DNA of 64,000 bases from positions 1,860,001-1,924,000 of the forward strand of contig NZ_CP082164.1 in assembly GCF_023101685.1 (NCBI RefSeq), given 5' to 3'. The DNA is from Bradyrhizobium sp. 186 (GTDB lineage: Bacteria > Pseudomonadota > Alphaproteobacteria > Rhizobiales > Xanthobacteraceae). Shown piece by piece: positions 1-9,656 of the stretch. Each line of letters begins with the position of its first letter. Positions within the stretch are counted from its first letter, which is position 1. The translations under genes and the position numbers were made by a program. The notes under the pieces are model-generated. The model saw only the letters and a list, made by a program, of their open reading frames with translations, did no database searches and was not told where the DNA came from.

Positions 1-213
1 CTGCCGGAGCGCGACGTCCCGCTTCTGAATGCAACGGTCCAGCTCGCGCTCGATGCCCGCAAGCCGATCGCAGGCGTGTCCGCTAGCGCCGTAGCCGACA
101 AGCCTCCACCAACGCCGGCGCGTCTCGATCTCGTATCGTCGACCGAGACGCTTGCGCGCGCCCGGAAGCAGCTCGGCGAACTGGAACTCCTCACTAAGGA
201 CCGCCGACCATGA
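1..213 (+). CDS. motC: MotC-like motility protein, C-terminal end only
   Basis: The frame is open from the first base to a TGA at 211-213, so only the last 70 residues are visible. The tail is rich in Ala, Leu and Pro and ends KDRRP. Its stop overlaps the next start as ATGA, which indicates translational coupling. In rhizobial motility operons the gene directly before motD/fliK is motC, a periplasmic partner of the MotB stator protein. The name therefore rests on gene order, not on a motif in the fragment. Confidence 0.6.
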   Translation: MPERDVPLLNATVQLALDARKPIAGVSASAVADKPPPTPARLDLVSSTETLARARKQLGELELLTKDRRP

Positions 214-1544
214 CAAAGCTCAACGGAACCTCCGGACAGCTCTTCTCAGGTCTCGCCGAAAGCCTCAATGTGCGCGGGACGTCGCGCTCGGGCAAGAACG
301 TCGGAGGGAAATCGCCGGGGGATTCGTCGTTCAACGATCTGCTCCACACCGTCTCGAACCTTGCGAAGCGGGCGCTGAACGATCAGGGCAGCGACACGAC
401 CGTGAAGGCCGGAACGCTGCGCACGCGCTTGGCGCACTCGACCGAGAAGGGCAAGTCGAAGGACGAGACGGTGCAGGAACCCACCGAGGCGGCCGAATCC
501 GCTGACGAGTCTTCCGACAAGTCGGCTGACGAATCGTCGGAAAAGCAGGGTCCGATCGACCAGGTCGCGAAGGTGGAAGTCCAGAGCCGAGCGAGCATTC
601 CGACGATCGTCGGGCAGGAAATCGCCGCCGTGCCGGCCGTGAAGCCACAGATGCAACCGCCGGCGGTCGACAAGAAAGACACGTCCGCGCGAGACGAGCG
701 ATCCTCCTCGGCGAAGCGAGAGGTTCAGGCGACGGGCACGGCGAAAGCGGCGACAGCCGATGTCGCTCCGTCCGCAGCCACTCCGTCCGGCTTGCATCCG
801 CAGGTCGCGGCTCCGCAAGCGGCGGCCGCGCAGGCTGCGTCACAGCAAGGCGGCGATGCTTCGCCGAAAGCGCCCGGGTTCGAAGCCGTCACTGCGAATG
901 TGGAACGCGCTGCAAAGGCGTCGGTGCGGGACGCATTGCCCGAAGCAACCAAGGTCACGGTGGTTCAGCAGGAGACGCATCTGCCGCCCGTGCCGCAGTT
1001 CAGCGCGACCCAACAGGTCGCGAACGCTGTCGTGTCGGAGCTGAAGGGCTCGTCTGCGCCGGCGGCATCCACCGCGTCCGATCTCGCTGCGCCCTCAGGC
1101 ACAGCGCCCGAGCCGCTGAAGATTCTCACGATCAATCTGGAGCCGCCGGCGCTAGGCAATGTGACCGTGCGCCTTCGTCTCGTCGGCACCGAGGTGTCCG
1201 TCCAACTTGCCGCCGAACGCAAGGACACGAGCCAGATGCTGGACCAGCAGCGCGACTCGATCCGCGAGCTCATGCAGTCGGCGGGCTATGTCGCCGACGT
1301 CGCGCCGGTGCAGCACGGCTCACTGGATGGATTCCGGGCTGGCTCGGGCCAGTCGCAGCCGCAACCTTCGGGTCAGCAACAGCAATCGCCGCAGTCGCAA
1401 GGCACGTTCGACGGCACGAGCACGTCGTCCGGTCAATCGGAAAGCGGAGACAGGCAAGCCCGCCGGGAGCGCCAGCCCAACCAGGAGACGAGCCATGATC
1501 AGGACGTGGCGCCGCATGTTCGTCGCGGCCTTGTTTATCTGTAA
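210..1544 (+). CDS. motD: Flagellar hook-length control protein (MotD/FliK type)
   Basis: This 444-residue protein would control hook length and the export specificity switch. The N-terminal two thirds are low-complexity, rich in Ala, Ser, Lys and Gln, as in FliK-type rulers. The conserved C-terminal hook-length domain lies at about residues 302-365, with ILTINLEPPALGNVTVRL followed by a predicted helix ending in SAGY. A Gln/Ser-rich tail follows. The family shows little identity outside the C-terminal domain. The gene starts inside the motC stop codon and its end overlaps the transglycosylase gene by 50 bases, so the three are probably one transcript. Confidence 0.88.
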   Translation: MTKLNGTSGQLFSGLAESLNVRGTSRSGKNVGGKSPGDSSFNDLLHTVSNLAKRALNDQGSDTTVKAGTLRTRLAHSTEKGKSKDETVQEPTEAAESADESSDKSADESSEKQGPIDQVAKVEVQSRASIPTIVGQEIAAVPAVKPQMQPPAVDKKDTSARDERSSSAKREVQATGTAKAATADVAPSAATPSGLHPQVAAPQAAAAQAASQQGGDASPKAPGFEAVTANVERAAKASVRDALPEATKVTVVQQETHLPPVPQFSATQQVANAVVSELKGSSAPAASTASDLAAPSGTAPEPLKILTINLEPPALGNVTVRLRLVGTEVSVQLAAERKDTSQMLDQQRDSIRELMQSAGYVADVAPVQHGSLDGFRAGSGQSQPQPSGQQQQSPQSQGTFDGTSTSSGQSESGDRQARRERQPNQETSHDQDVAPHVRRGLVYL

Positions 1545-2076
1545 CACGGGCGCCGCGGAGGCGGCCGCCGACGCTGCGCGCCCCTGCGAGCGCGAGATGG
1601 CACGTGCGGCCCAGCAGCACGGGATTCCGCTCGGTATTCTCTATGCCGTCGGCCTCACCGAGACCGGGCGTCGCGGTGCGCTCTACCCTTACGCGCTGGG
1701 CGCCGAAGGGCAGACCGTGTTCGCCAAGGACATGAATGATGCGATCGCGAACTTCGAGGCGATGCGGCAGAAGGGTGTCAAGCTGGTCGACCTCGGCTGC
1801 ATGCAGGTCAACCACTACTATCACGGCGACAAGTTCGCTTCGGTGCGGGCGATGTTCGATCCCGCCAAGAATGTCGACTACGCCGCGCGCTTTCTGAAAG
1901 AACTGAAGCAGCGCGAGGGAAGCTGGACCATGGCGGTGGCCCGCTACAATGCGGGCCCCAACAACCAGCCGGCGCAGAAGCGCTACGTCTGTCACATCGT
2001 CGCTCATCTCGTCTCGAGCGGCTTCGGTGCGTGGACCGACAAGGCGCGATCGTTCTGTCAGCCCAAGACGACTTAA
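1495..2076 (+). CDS. Flagellar-locus lytic transglycosylase (SLT fold)
   Basis: The 193-residue product probably cuts peptidoglycan so that the rod can cross the wall. It begins with an N-terminal signal peptide (MIRTWRRMFVAALFICNTG, then Ala-rich). The SLT core contains ILYAVGLTETG with the likely catalytic Glu, LGCMQVNHYYHG, and AVARYNAGP, all family hallmarks. Several cysteines suggest periplasmic disulfides. The frame is open further upstream, but ATG 1495 has AGGAGA at 1483-1488 and gives a signal peptide, so it is preferred. It corresponds to the transglycosylase gene after motD in rhizobial flagellar clusters. The FlgJ-like protein further down lacks a muramidase domain, so this enzyme may supply that activity. 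Confidence 0.85.
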   Translation: MIRTWRRMFVAALFICNTGAAEAAADAARPCEREMARAAQQHGIPLGILYAVGLTETGRRGALYPYALGAEGQTVFAKDMNDAIANFEAMRQKGVKLVDLGCMQVNHYYHGDKFASVRAMFDPAKNVDYAARFLKELKQREGSWTMAVARYNAGPNNQPAQKRYVCHIVAHLVSSGFGAWTDKARSFCQPKTT

Positions 2077-2184
2077 AGAGACCACGCGAAGTGACGACAT
2101 GAAGTTGTGCATCGTTCCCCATCATCAGCCCCGCGCAAGCAAGAACCATCATTGTAACTGCAACCTACCGAAGGAGCCCAATTC

Positions 2185-3432
2185 ATGAGCCTGTATGGTG
2201 TTATGCGCACCGGCGTTTCCGGAATGAACGCGCAGTCCAACAAGCTGTCGACGGTCTCGGACAACATCGCCAACGTCAACACGACCGGCTACAAGCGGGC
2301 TTCCACCGAGTTCTCTTCATTGATCCTGAAGAGCGGCTCCGGCAATTACGACTCCGGTGCGGTCGAGACCACGGTTCGCTACGCCATCACCGATCCCGGC
2401 AATCTCCAGTTCACGACCTCGACGACGGACCTCGCGGTCCAGGGCAACGGCTTCTTCGTCGTGCAGGATGCGAACGGCAGCAACTTCCTGACGCGCGCCG
2501 GCGCCTTCGTGCCCGACAGCACGGGCAACCTCGTCAACATGGCCGGCTTCCAGCTGATGGGCTACAACATCCAGAACGGTGCCGTGCCCAACACTTCCGC
2601 CAACGGTTTCGGCAACCTGCAGGTCATCAACGTCAACCAGATGGCGCTCCAGGCGTCGGCGTCGACCAAGGCCACCGTGGCCGCCAATCTGGATCCGAGT
2701 GCCGCGATCGTCGCTGCTCCGGCCACGCCCGCCGGACCGGGCAACTACACGTCGAAGACCTCGATGGTGACCTACGATAATATCGGCAACCCCATAACTC
2801 TCGACGTCTATGCGGCCAAGACCGCGGCCGATACCTGGGATATCGAGGTCTACGATCCGACGGGCGCCATGATTACGACGCCAGGTCCTGCGACGACCTT
2901 CACTTTCGATGTCACCGCCGCCGGCAAGGGTGCGCTCGCTGCGGCGAGTACAAAGACGATGTCGCTGACCGTTCCGAGCGGTACGACGAGCTTCCCTCTT
3001 ACGATCGACCTCTCGGCGATGACCCAGGTCGCCTCCAGCTTCGACTTCAAGGCGACCGTCGACGGCAACGCCCCGTCCGCGGTGGAGAAGGTGAACATCG
3101 ACAGCAAGGGCGTGGTCACCGCGGTCCTCAAGAACGGCACCCAGCTGCCGAGCTTCCAGATCGCGCTCGCCACCGTCCCGAGCCCGGATCATCTGACGCC
3201 CGAAGTCGGCAACGTCTATTCAACAAACCTGGAATCGGGAACCGTTCAGGTTGATGTCGCCGGCAAGAGCGGTCTCGGCACTATCCAGTCCGGCGCGCTG
3301 GAAGACTCCAACGTCGATCTCGCGGACGAGCTGACCTCCATGATCGAGGCGCAGCGCGGCTTCACCGCGAACTCGAAATCGTTCCAGACCGGCGCCGATC
3401 TGCTCGACGTCGTCGTCAACCTGAAGCGCTGA
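2185..3432 (+). CDS. flgE: Flagellar hook protein FlgE
   Basis: This is the 415-residue structural subunit of the hook. The N-terminal rod/hook signature is clear (GVSGMNAQSNKLSTVSDNIA, NTTGYKRAS). The central part carries the FlgE surface domains with Thr/Ala-rich beta sequence. The C-terminal flg_bbr_C motif includes ALEDSNVDLADELTSMIEAQ and ends LLDVVVNLKR. The length is usual for an alphaproteobacterial FlgE. AAGGAG lies 8 bases before the ATG. The 108-base gap from the transglycosylase gene is larger than others in the cluster and could hold a separate promoter, suiting a late or middle flagellar gene. Confidence 0.95.
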   Translation: MSLYGVMRTGVSGMNAQSNKLSTVSDNIANVNTTGYKRASTEFSSLILKSGSGNYDSGAVETTVRYAITDPGNLQFTTSTTDLAVQGNGFFVVQDANGSNFLTRAGAFVPDSTGNLVNMAGFQLMGYNIQNGAVPNTSANGFGNLQVINVNQMALQASASTKATVAANLDPSAAIVAAPATPAGPGNYTSKTSMVTYDNIGNPITLDVYAAKTAADTWDIEVYDPTGAMITTPGPATTFTFDVTAAGKGALAAASTKTMSLTVPSGTTSFPLTIDLSAMTQVASSFDFKATVDGNAPSAVEKVNIDSKGVVTAVLKNGTQLPSFQIALATVPSPDHLTPEVGNVYSTNLESGTVQVDVAGKSGLGTIQSGALEDSNVDLADELTSMIEAQRGFTANSKSFQTGADLLDVVVNLKR

Positions 3433-3466
3433 ATCCTCCCGCGCATATTCCGGGCAAGAGCACGTC

Positions 3467-4942
3467 ATGTCCCTTACCGCCGCTCTCGACTCCGCCCGCT
3501 CCTCGCTCAGGACCTCGGGCGTCCAGTCGTCGACTATCTCGCGCAACATCGCCGGTGCCAGCGCAGCCGGCTATTCGCGCAAGATCGCCGTGCTGGACAA
3601 CCTTCCCGGCGCCGGCGTCTATGTCGCGGCGATCCAGCGCGCCGCCAGCAGCGGCTTATACGACAACGTGCTCGCCGCGACTTCGGCGTCGGCCAAGCAG
3701 GGTGCGATCTATGACGGTCTCCAGAAGATCGCATCTGCCACGGTGGACGATCCGGAGCTCGACCAGTCGCCGACGGCGCAGCTCAATGCGCTGAAGCAGG
3801 CGCTCCAGCAATATGCCAACGCCCCGGACAACACCACGCTGGCGCAGGCGGCGGTCACGTCCGCCAAGGACATGGCGACCGCGCTCAACCAGGCGACCCA
3901 GACCGTGCAGTCGGTCCGTGAGGGCGCGGATGCCGACATGAAAACGTCGGTTCAGAACATCAATCAGTTGCTCTCCCAGTTCCAGACCGTGAACACCGCG
4001 ATCGTGAAGGGTACGATCTCCGGCGACGACATCACCGACTACCTCGATCAGCGCGACAGCATCGTCTCGCAGCTGTCGCAGGAGGTCGGCGTCTCGATGT
4101 CGATCCGCCCCAACGGCGACGCGGCCCTCTACACCGACAGCGGCGTCGTGCTGTTCGATAAGACGGCACGAACCGTGAGTTTTGCGCCGACCAACGCCTA
4201 TACGCCCGGCACCACGGGCAATGCGGTCTATATCGACGGCGTCCCGGTCACCGGCGCCAATTCCGTGATGCCGCTCAAGACGGGCAAGCTCGCGGGCCTC
4301 GCCCAATTGCGCGACAATGCCACAGTCACTTACCAGAGCCAGCTCGACGAGGTCGCGCGTGGTCTGATCGACGCCTTCAAGGAAAGCGATCAGTCCGGTG
4401 CCGCGCTGCCCGACGTGCCCGGCCTTTTTACCTATCCGGGTGCGCCGGCGATGCTCGCGAGCGCCACCGTCTCGGTCGGTCTGGCTGGCTTGATCAGTGT
4501 TGCCGCTTCGGTCGATCCGGCGCAGGGCGGCAACCCCAATCTGTTGCGCGATGGCGCGATCAGCGGCAACGCCGCTTACCAATACAACACCGCCGGCAAC
4601 GGCGGCTACTCGGCCCGGCTGCAGCAGCTCATCGGCGGCATGGATGCGTCGCAGCCGTTCGATGCAACCACGCAAGGCAAGCCGAGCGGTAGCTTGATCG
4701 ACTTCGCGTCGTCGTCGACCAGCTGGATCGAAAACCAGCGTAAGACCGCGGACTCCAGCGTCACCTACCAGAAAACGCTGCTCGACCGCAGCACCGCGGC
4801 GCTGTCGAACGTCAGCGGCGTCAACATGGACGACGAGATGTCGTTGATGCTCCAGGTCGAGCGCACCTATTCGGCGTCGTCGAAGATCATTTCGACCGTC
4901 GACGAAATGTTGCAGAGCCTGCTGGCTGCCGTGGGGAATTAA
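3467..4942 (+). CDS. flgK: Hook-associated protein 1 FlgK
   Basis: This 491-residue protein joins hook to filament. The N-terminus has the coiled rod/hook pattern (SSLRTSGVQSSTISRNIAGA, SAAGYSRK). The C-terminus has GVNMDDEMSLMLQVERTYSA followed by the helical ISTVDEMLQSLLAAVGN, matching the flg_bbr_C end of FlgK. The middle is Ala/Gln-rich helical sequence. It lies 34 bases after flgE and 3 bases before flgL, an arrangement that favours coordinated production of hook and junction proteins. Confidence 0.94.
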   Translation: MSLTAALDSARSSLRTSGVQSSTISRNIAGASAAGYSRKIAVLDNLPGAGVYVAAIQRAASSGLYDNVLAATSASAKQGAIYDGLQKIASATVDDPELDQSPTAQLNALKQALQQYANAPDNTTLAQAAVTSAKDMATALNQATQTVQSVREGADADMKTSVQNINQLLSQFQTVNTAIVKGTISGDDITDYLDQRDSIVSQLSQEVGVSMSIRPNGDAALYTDSGVVLFDKTARTVSFAPTNAYTPGTTGNAVYIDGVPVTGANSVMPLKTGKLAGLAQLRDNATVTYQSQLDEVARGLIDAFKESDQSGAALPDVPGLFTYPGAPAMLASATVSVGLAGLISVAASVDPAQGGNPNLLRDGAISGNAAYQYNTAGNGGYSARLQQLIGGMDASQPFDATTQGKPSGSLIDFASSSTSWIENQRKTADSSVTYQKTLLDRSTAALSNVSGVNMDDEMSLMLQVERTYSASSKIISTVDEMLQSLLAAVGN

Positions 4943-4945
4943 GTC

Positions 4946-5989
4946 ATGATGAGCGCTAACATCTCGACCTTGATGCTGTCTTCGTCGTTGAGGTCCTCGA
5001 TCACGAACAACCAGGCTCTGCTGAGCAAGGCCTCGAAGGAGGCGACCACCGGCCGCTTCGCCGATGTTGGCCTTGAGCTTGGTGCCACGACGGGAAGCGA
5101 CCTCACCCTGCGGGCGGACCTGAGCTTCGCCGATCAGCTCGTCGATACCAACGGGCTCGTCTCGGGACGCCTGAACGTGACCCAGGACCGGATCACCCAG
5201 CTCGGCTCGACCGCAACGGACTTCCTCAAGGACCTGATCGCGGCCCGCAGTACCGACGGCGGCGGGCGGATCATTCTGCCGCCTGCGTCCTCCAACCTCC
5301 AGGATCTGATCGGCGCGCTGAACGTCTCCTATAACGGCTCGTATCTGTTCTCGGGCATCAATACGCAGAACACGCCCATCACGGCTTACACCGCGGGCTC
5401 GGCCAGCAAGAACCAGGTCGACTCCGATTTCCTTTCGACTTTCGGCTTCTCGCAATCCTCGGCCAGCGTGAGCAGCATCACCCCGGCCCAGATGCAGACC
5501 TTCCTCGACACCACCTTCGATGCCGAGTTCGCGAGCCCCGCCTGGAACACCAATTGGTCATCGGCCACCGACCAGGTCATGCAAAGCCGTATCTCCACGA
5601 CCGAAATTGCCGATACGTCCGTTAGCGCCAACCAGACCGGCTTCCGCAAGCTCGCCGAGGCCTACACCATGATGGCCGATCTCGGGAATACCAACCTGAA
5701 CCAAGCGACGTTCCAGGTCGTCGTGGACAAGGCCATTGGCCTCGTCGGTAACGCCATCACCGACCTCGCTACGCTCGGCGGAGACGTCGGCACGGTCCAG
5801 CAGCGGATCACCTCCGCAACCAGCAAGCTCAAGACGCAGCAGGATATTCTGAACAATCAGATCGTCGGTATCGAGCACGTCGATCCGGCGGAAGCGTCGG
5901 TGCGCGTCAACACCTTGCAGACCCAGATCCAGACGGCGCTCGCGCTCACCTCGCGGCTCCAGAAGATCAGCCTCGTCAACTATCTCTGA
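4946..5989 (+). CDS. flgL: Hook-filament junction protein FlgL
   Basis: This 347-residue flagellin-family protein is the second junction protein. The flagellin-like N-terminal helix (SSLRSSITNNQALLSKASKE, then ATTGRFADVGLELG) and the C-terminal helix (ALTSRLQKISLVNYL) flank a variable middle containing YNGSYLFSGINTQ, a typical FlgL motif. Two adjacent ATG codons (4946 and 4949) could serve as the start. The gene follows flgK by 3 bases. Its product should be exported through the type III flagellar apparatus, part of which is encoded downstream. Confidence 0.93.
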   Translation: MMSANISTLMLSSSLRSSITNNQALLSKASKEATTGRFADVGLELGATTGSDLTLRADLSFADQLVDTNGLVSGRLNVTQDRITQLGSTATDFLKDLIAARSTDGGGRIILPPASSNLQDLIGALNVSYNGSYLFSGINTQNTPITAYTAGSASKNQVDSDFLSTFGFSQSSASVSSITPAQMQTFLDTTFDAEFASPAWNTNWSSATDQVMQSRISTTEIADTSVSANQTGFRKLAEAYTMMADLGNTNLNQATFQVVVDKAIGLVGNAITDLATLGGDVGTVQQRITSATSKLKTQQDILNNQIVGIEHVDPAEASVRVNTLQTQIQTALALTSRLQKISLVNYL

Positions 5990-6044
5990 GCCGTGGCTCG
6001 CAATACTTGGCTTGTTATTCGGTTTCCTGCGCAGAGTGGTCCTG

Positions 6045-6389
6045 ATGACTTTTGAAGCCTATGAAGCGGTCGTCGAAGACAGCGGCCAGGAGGCGCGCGG
6101 GCGCGAGCGGCAGGCGCTCAGCCTCGGCATCGACCGGCTGGAGCGGATCCAGAAGGGGCGCTTCAGCTTCGAGGATCTCGTCGAGAGCCTGCTCTATGTC
6201 CGTCGGCTGTGGACGATCTTCATCGAGGATCTCTCCCATCCGGGGAACGGGCTTCCCGACAAGCTGCGTGCGGACATCATCTCGATCGGTCTGTGGGTGG
6301 TCAAGGAAGCCGATCGTCTGCGCGAGGAAGGGTCGAACGACGTCATGCAGCTCATCGAAATCAACCGCCTGATCCGAGACGCTCTTTGA
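6045..6389 (+). CDS. flaF: Flagellar biosynthesis regulator FlaF
   Basis: This small cytoplasmic protein of 114 residues is restricted to alphaproteobacteria, where it acts in flagellin production and secretion together with FlbT. The sequence has the family pattern: YEAVVEDSGQEARGRERQAL near the start, LVESLLYVRRLWTIFIEDL in the middle and LREEGSNDVMQLIEINRLI near the end. The frame extends back to a TTG at 6012, but ATG 6045 gives the normal family start MTFEAYEA. The stop TGA shares one base with the flbT start (TGATG), showing tight coupling. Confidence 0.9.
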   Translation: MTFEAYEAVVEDSGQEARGRERQALSLGIDRLERIQKGRFSFEDLVESLLYVRRLWTIFIEDLSHPGNGLPDKLRADIISIGLWVVKEADRLREEGSNDVMQLIEINRLIRDAL

Positions 6390-6799
6390 TGAAGATATCC
6401 TTGCGGGCGGGCGAACTGATCTACATCAACGGCGCGGTCCTTCGCGTGGACCGCAAGGTCTCCGTCGAGCTCGTCAACGACGTGATGTTCCTGCTCGAAG
6501 GGCAGGTCATGCAGGCGTCCGACGCCACCACGGCGATGCGGCAGCTCTATTTCATCGTCCAGCTCATGCTGATGAATCCAACGGACGTCCGGGATCCAAT
6601 GGCGCTCTATGGGCCGCATCACGCGGCTCTTCTCGCGCTGTGCGAGAACCGCGAGATGCTGGACGGCCTTGCCGCGATCGACGAGCTGATCGGTTCGACC
6701 CGCTATTTCGAGGCGCTTAAGCGAATCCGGGCGTTGTTCCCCTTGGAGCAGGCGATCCTGGCCGGCGCCATCACCGAGTCCCCATTCGAGGCTGCCTGA
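6389..6799 (+). CDS. flbT: Flagellin translation regulator FlbT
   Basis: The product has 136 residues. FlbT proteins of Caulobacter and relatives act on flagellin mRNA stability or translation. The start MKISLRAGELIYINGAVLRV and the internal FLLEGQVMQASDATTAMRQL and YFIVQLMLMNP are characteristic. The open frame begins much earlier, inside flaF, but ATG 6389 overlaps the flaF stop by one base and matches the usual family N-terminus. The flaF-flbT pair is a marker of the alphaproteobacterial flagellar system. Confidence 0.92.
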   Translation: MKISLRAGELIYINGAVLRVDRKVSVELVNDVMFLLEGQVMQASDATTAMRQLYFIVQLMLMNPTDVRDPMALYGPHHAALLALCENREMLDGLAAIDELIGSTRYFEALKRIRALFPLEQAILAGAITESPFEAA

Positions 6800-6813
6800 C
6801 AGCGGAGAGGCAC

Positions 6814-7227
6814 ATGAACGTCACCAGCGCGACCGACACCACGAGCAAGACCACTTCGACCAGTTCCACCACGACCACGTCGAGCAGCGGCGTCGACTAC
6901 AACACCTTTCTTCAGCTTCTCATCGCCGAGATGAAGAACCAGGATCCGACTAATCCAATGGATACCTCGCAATATATGAGCCAATTTGCGCAGCTCTCGT
7001 CGGTCGAGCAGGCAATGCAGACCAATACGAAGCTGGATTCGCTGCTGTCCTCCCAGGCGCTGTCCCAGGCGGACGGGCTGATCGGAAAGACCGTCAGCTT
7101 CACCGACTCGACCGGAGCGACCTTCAGCGGCAAGGTCGCTTCGATTTCCATCAACAGCGATGGCTCCATCGCGACCCTCGAGGACGGTACGAAAGTCGCG
7201 GTCGGGCCCGGGCTCACGATCAGCTAG
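6814..7227 (+). CDS. flgD: Flagellar hook capping protein FlgD (short type)
   Basis: This 137-residue hook-cap protein directs FlgE assembly at the growing tip. After a Thr/Ser-rich start it has the diagnostic YNTFLQLLIAEMKNQDPTNP, then TSQYMSQFAQLSSVEQAMQT and LIGKTVSF. It is much shorter than the enterobacterial FlgD (about 230 residues) because the C-terminal Tudor/FnIII region is reduced, as in other rhizobia. GGAGAGG lies just upstream of the ATG. It sits 14 bases after flbT and 2 before fliQ. Confidence 0.93.
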   Translation: MNVTSATDTTSKTTSTSSTTTTSSSGVDYNTFLQLLIAEMKNQDPTNPMDTSQYMSQFAQLSSVEQAMQTNTKLDSLLSSQALSQADGLIGKTVSFTDSTGATFSGKVASISINSDGSIATLEDGTKVAVGPGLTIS

Positions 7228-7229
7228 CC

Positions 7230-7496
7230 ATGAACGAGCGGGACGCCCTCGACATCGTTCAGGCGGCGATCTGGACGATCATCGTCGCCTCCGGGCCTGC
7301 GGTCGGCGCGGCGATGCTGGTCGGCACCATCATCGCGCTGATTCAGGCCCTGACCCAGGTCCAGGAGATGACGCTGACCTTCGTTCCGAAGATCATCGTC
7401 ATTCTCCTGGTCGTCGCCGTCTCCGGTTCCTTCATCGGCGCGCATCTCTCCACCTTCACCGAGATGGTCTATTCGCGGATCGAGCACGGCTTCTGA
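7230..7496 (+). CDS. fliQ: Flagellar export gate protein FliQ
   Basis: This 88-residue inner-membrane protein has two hydrophobic helices (IVQAAIWTIIVASGPAVGAA and IIVILLVVAVSGSFIGAHLS). Between them lies the conserved GTIIALIQALTQVQEMTLTF segment. FliQ forms part of the FliPQR export gate of the flagellar type III secretion system. It starts 2 bases after flgD and precedes flhA by 78 bases. FliP is not in the window and must lie elsewhere. Confidence 0.95.
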   Translation: MNERDALDIVQAAIWTIIVASGPAVGAAMLVGTIIALIQALTQVQEMTLTFVPKIIVILLVVAVSGSFIGAHLSTFTEMVYSRIEHGF

Positions 7497-7574
7497 TCCG
7501 CGGAGCCGCCGGCCACCACCCTCGCGTAAGCTTTGCGCGGCAGATTGCGGGGCGGACCCTGCTGCCGGTGACCC

Positions 7575-9656
7575 ATGGCCGATACGTTAGCTGCTAGCCT
7601 GCCGACCCCGCGACGACTGGGGGCCGACGCCTTTTTCGCCGGCGGTATCGTGGCTATGCTCACGATCCTGTTCCTGCCGATTCCGCCGATCCTGATCGAT
7701 CTCGGCCTCGCCTTCTCGATTGCGTTGTCCGCGCTGATCCTGATGGTCGCGCTGTGGATCCAGCGGCCGCTCGATTTCTCCGCTTTCCCGACCGTGCTGC
7801 TGATCGCGACGATCCTGCGGCTGGCGCTCAACGTCGCGACGACACGCCTTATCCTGTCACGGGGCGGGGAGGGCGAACAAGCCGCGGGTCACGTCGTTGC
7901 AGGCTTCTCGAAGTTCGTCATGGGCGGCGACTTCGTCATCGGCCTGATAATCTTCGCGATTCTTGTCACGGTGAACTTCGTCGTGATCACCAAGGGTGCA
8001 ACGCGTATCGCCGAAGTCGGCGCCCGCTTCACCCTGGATGCGATCCCCGGCAAGCAGATGGCGATCGACGCGGACCTGTCTGCGGGCCTGATCGACGACA
8101 AGGAAGCCCAGCGCCGGCGCCGCGAACTCGAAGAGGAGAGCGCGTTCTTCGGCGCCATGGACGGTGCCTCGAAGTTCGTCCGCGGCGACGCCATCGCCGG
8201 ACTGATCATCACCGCGATCAACATCTTCGGCGGCATCGTGATCGGCGTCACCCATCACGGCCTCAGCCTTGCACGCGCCGCCGACGTTTACACCAAACTC
8301 TCCGTCGGCGACGGTCTGGTAACGCAGATGCCGGCGCTGATCGTGTCGCTGTCGGCGGGCCTCCTTGTCTCGAAGGGCGGCACCAGGGGTTCGGCGGAGC
8401 AGGCCGTGCTGCGGCAGCTCGGCGGCTATCCGCGCGCGGTGTCGGCCGCGGCGCTGATGATGTTCGTGCTCGCCTTGATGCCGGGGCTGCCGATGACGCC
8501 GTTCGTGCTGCTGGGCGGTGTCATGGCTTTCGTCGGCTACTCGCTGCCGAAGCGGCAGGCGGCGCGGGAGCGGAAAGAAGCGGCGCTCAAGGCTGACGAG
8601 CGGGCGCAGACCGAGGCCAAGGAGTCTGTCAAGGAATCGCTCAAGACCGCTGAGATCGAGCTGTCGCTCGGAAGCCACCTTTCGGTCCATTTGCTGGGAT
8701 CGCGCAACGAGCTTGCGCACCGCGTCAGCAAGATACGCAAGAAATTCGCCAAGCAATACGGCTTCGTGATTCCCGAGATCAAGCTCACCGACAATCTGTC
8801 GATCGATCCCAAGAGCTACCAGATCCGGATCCATGATACGCGCGTAGCCCAGGGCGAGCTGCGGCTCGGCGAGGTGATGGTGCTTGTGGACAAGGATGGT
8901 AACCCCGACGTGCCCGGCGAAGAGGTGATCGAACCTGCCTTTGGCATGAAGGCGCTCTGGGTGACGGAAGCTTTCACCGACGAGGTCAAGCGGCAGGGCT
9001 GCAAGCCCGTCGACAATTTGTCGGTGCTGCTCACGCATCTTAGCGAGGTGGTCCGGGCGAACCTTGCCCAGCTGCTGTCCTACAAGGACATGCGTGGCCT
9101 GCTCGACCGGCTCGATTCCGAATACAAGCGCCTGGTCGACGACATCTGTCCGTCGCAGATCTCCTATTCCGGCCTGCTCGCGATCCTGAAGATCCTCCTG
9201 GCCGAGCGCGTGTCGATCCGGAACCTCCATTTGATCCTCGAGGCGATCGCCGAGATCGCGCCTCATGTGCGGCGGTCCGAGCAGGTCGCCGAGCACGTGC
9301 GCATGCGTCTCGCCCAGCAGATCTGCGGCGATCTCTCCGACAATGGCGTGCTCAACGTCGTCCGTCTCGGCAATCGGTGGGATCTGGCGTTCCATCAGAG
9401 CCTGAAGCGCGACGCCAAGGGCGACGTCGTCGAGTTCGACGCCGACCCGCGGCTGATCGAGCAGTTCGCGACTGAAGCCAGCGCCGCGATCCGGAAATTC
9501 ACCGAGAGCGGCACCAACGTGGTGCTGGCGGTGACTCCCGAAGCGCGCCCCTACGTTCGCATGATCCTGGAACGGGTGTTCCCGACCCTGCCGATCCTGT
9601 CGCATGTCGAGGTCGCGCGCAGCGCCGAGATCAGGCCGCTCGGAGCCGTATCGTGA
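7575..9656 (+). CDS. flhA: Flagellar export apparatus protein FlhA
   Basis: This 693-residue protein is the large export-gate component. The N-terminal half has about eight membrane segments and conserved loops ([60 protein letters not shown]). The C-terminal half is the cytoplasmic docking domain for chaperone-substrate complexes, ending near [19 protein letters not shown]. The length equals the family norm. The stop overlaps the fliR start in a GTGA arrangement. Confidence 0.97.
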   Translation: MADTLAASLPTPRRLGADAFFAGGIVAMLTILFLPIPPILIDLGLAFSIALSALILMVALWIQRPLDFSAFPTVLLIATILRLALNVATTRLILSRGGEGEQAAGHVVAGFSKFVMGGDFVIGLIIFAILVTVNFVVITKGATRIAEVGARFTLDAIPGKQMAIDADLSAGLIDDKEAQRRRRELEEESAFFGAMDGASKFVRGDAIAGLIITAINIFGGIVIGVTHHGLSLARAADVYTKLSVGDGLVTQMPALIVSLSAGLLVSKGGTRGSAEQAVLRQLGGYPRAVSAAALMMFVLALMPGLPMTPFVLLGGVMAFVGYSLPKRQAARERKEAALKADERAQTEAKESVKESLKTAEIELSLGSHLSVHLLGSRNELAHRVSKIRKKFAKQYGFVIPEIKLTDNLSIDPKSYQIRIHDTRVAQGELRLGEVMVLVDKDGNPDVPGEEVIEPAFGMKALWVTEAFTDEVKRQGCKPVDNLSVLLTHLSEVVRANLAQLLSYKDMRGLLDRLDSEYKRLVDDICPSQISYSGLLAILKILLAERVSIRNLHLILEAIAEIAPHVRRSEQVAEHVRMRLAQQICGDLSDNGVLNVVRLGNRWDLAFHQSLKRDAKGDVVEFDADPRLIEQFATEASAAIRKFTESGTNVVLAVTPEARPYVRMILERVFPTLPILSHVEVARSAEIRPLGAVS

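Noticed and set aside
3656..5455. Long open frame of 599 codons on the - strand across flgK and flgL
   Set aside because: It is antisense to two clear flagellar genes, its product is Arg/Gly-rich low-complexity sequence and no family resembles it. High GC explains such shadow frames.
7857..9605. Long - strand frame of 582 codons opposite flhA
   Set aside because: It is fully opposite flhA, whose + strand motifs are unmistakable.
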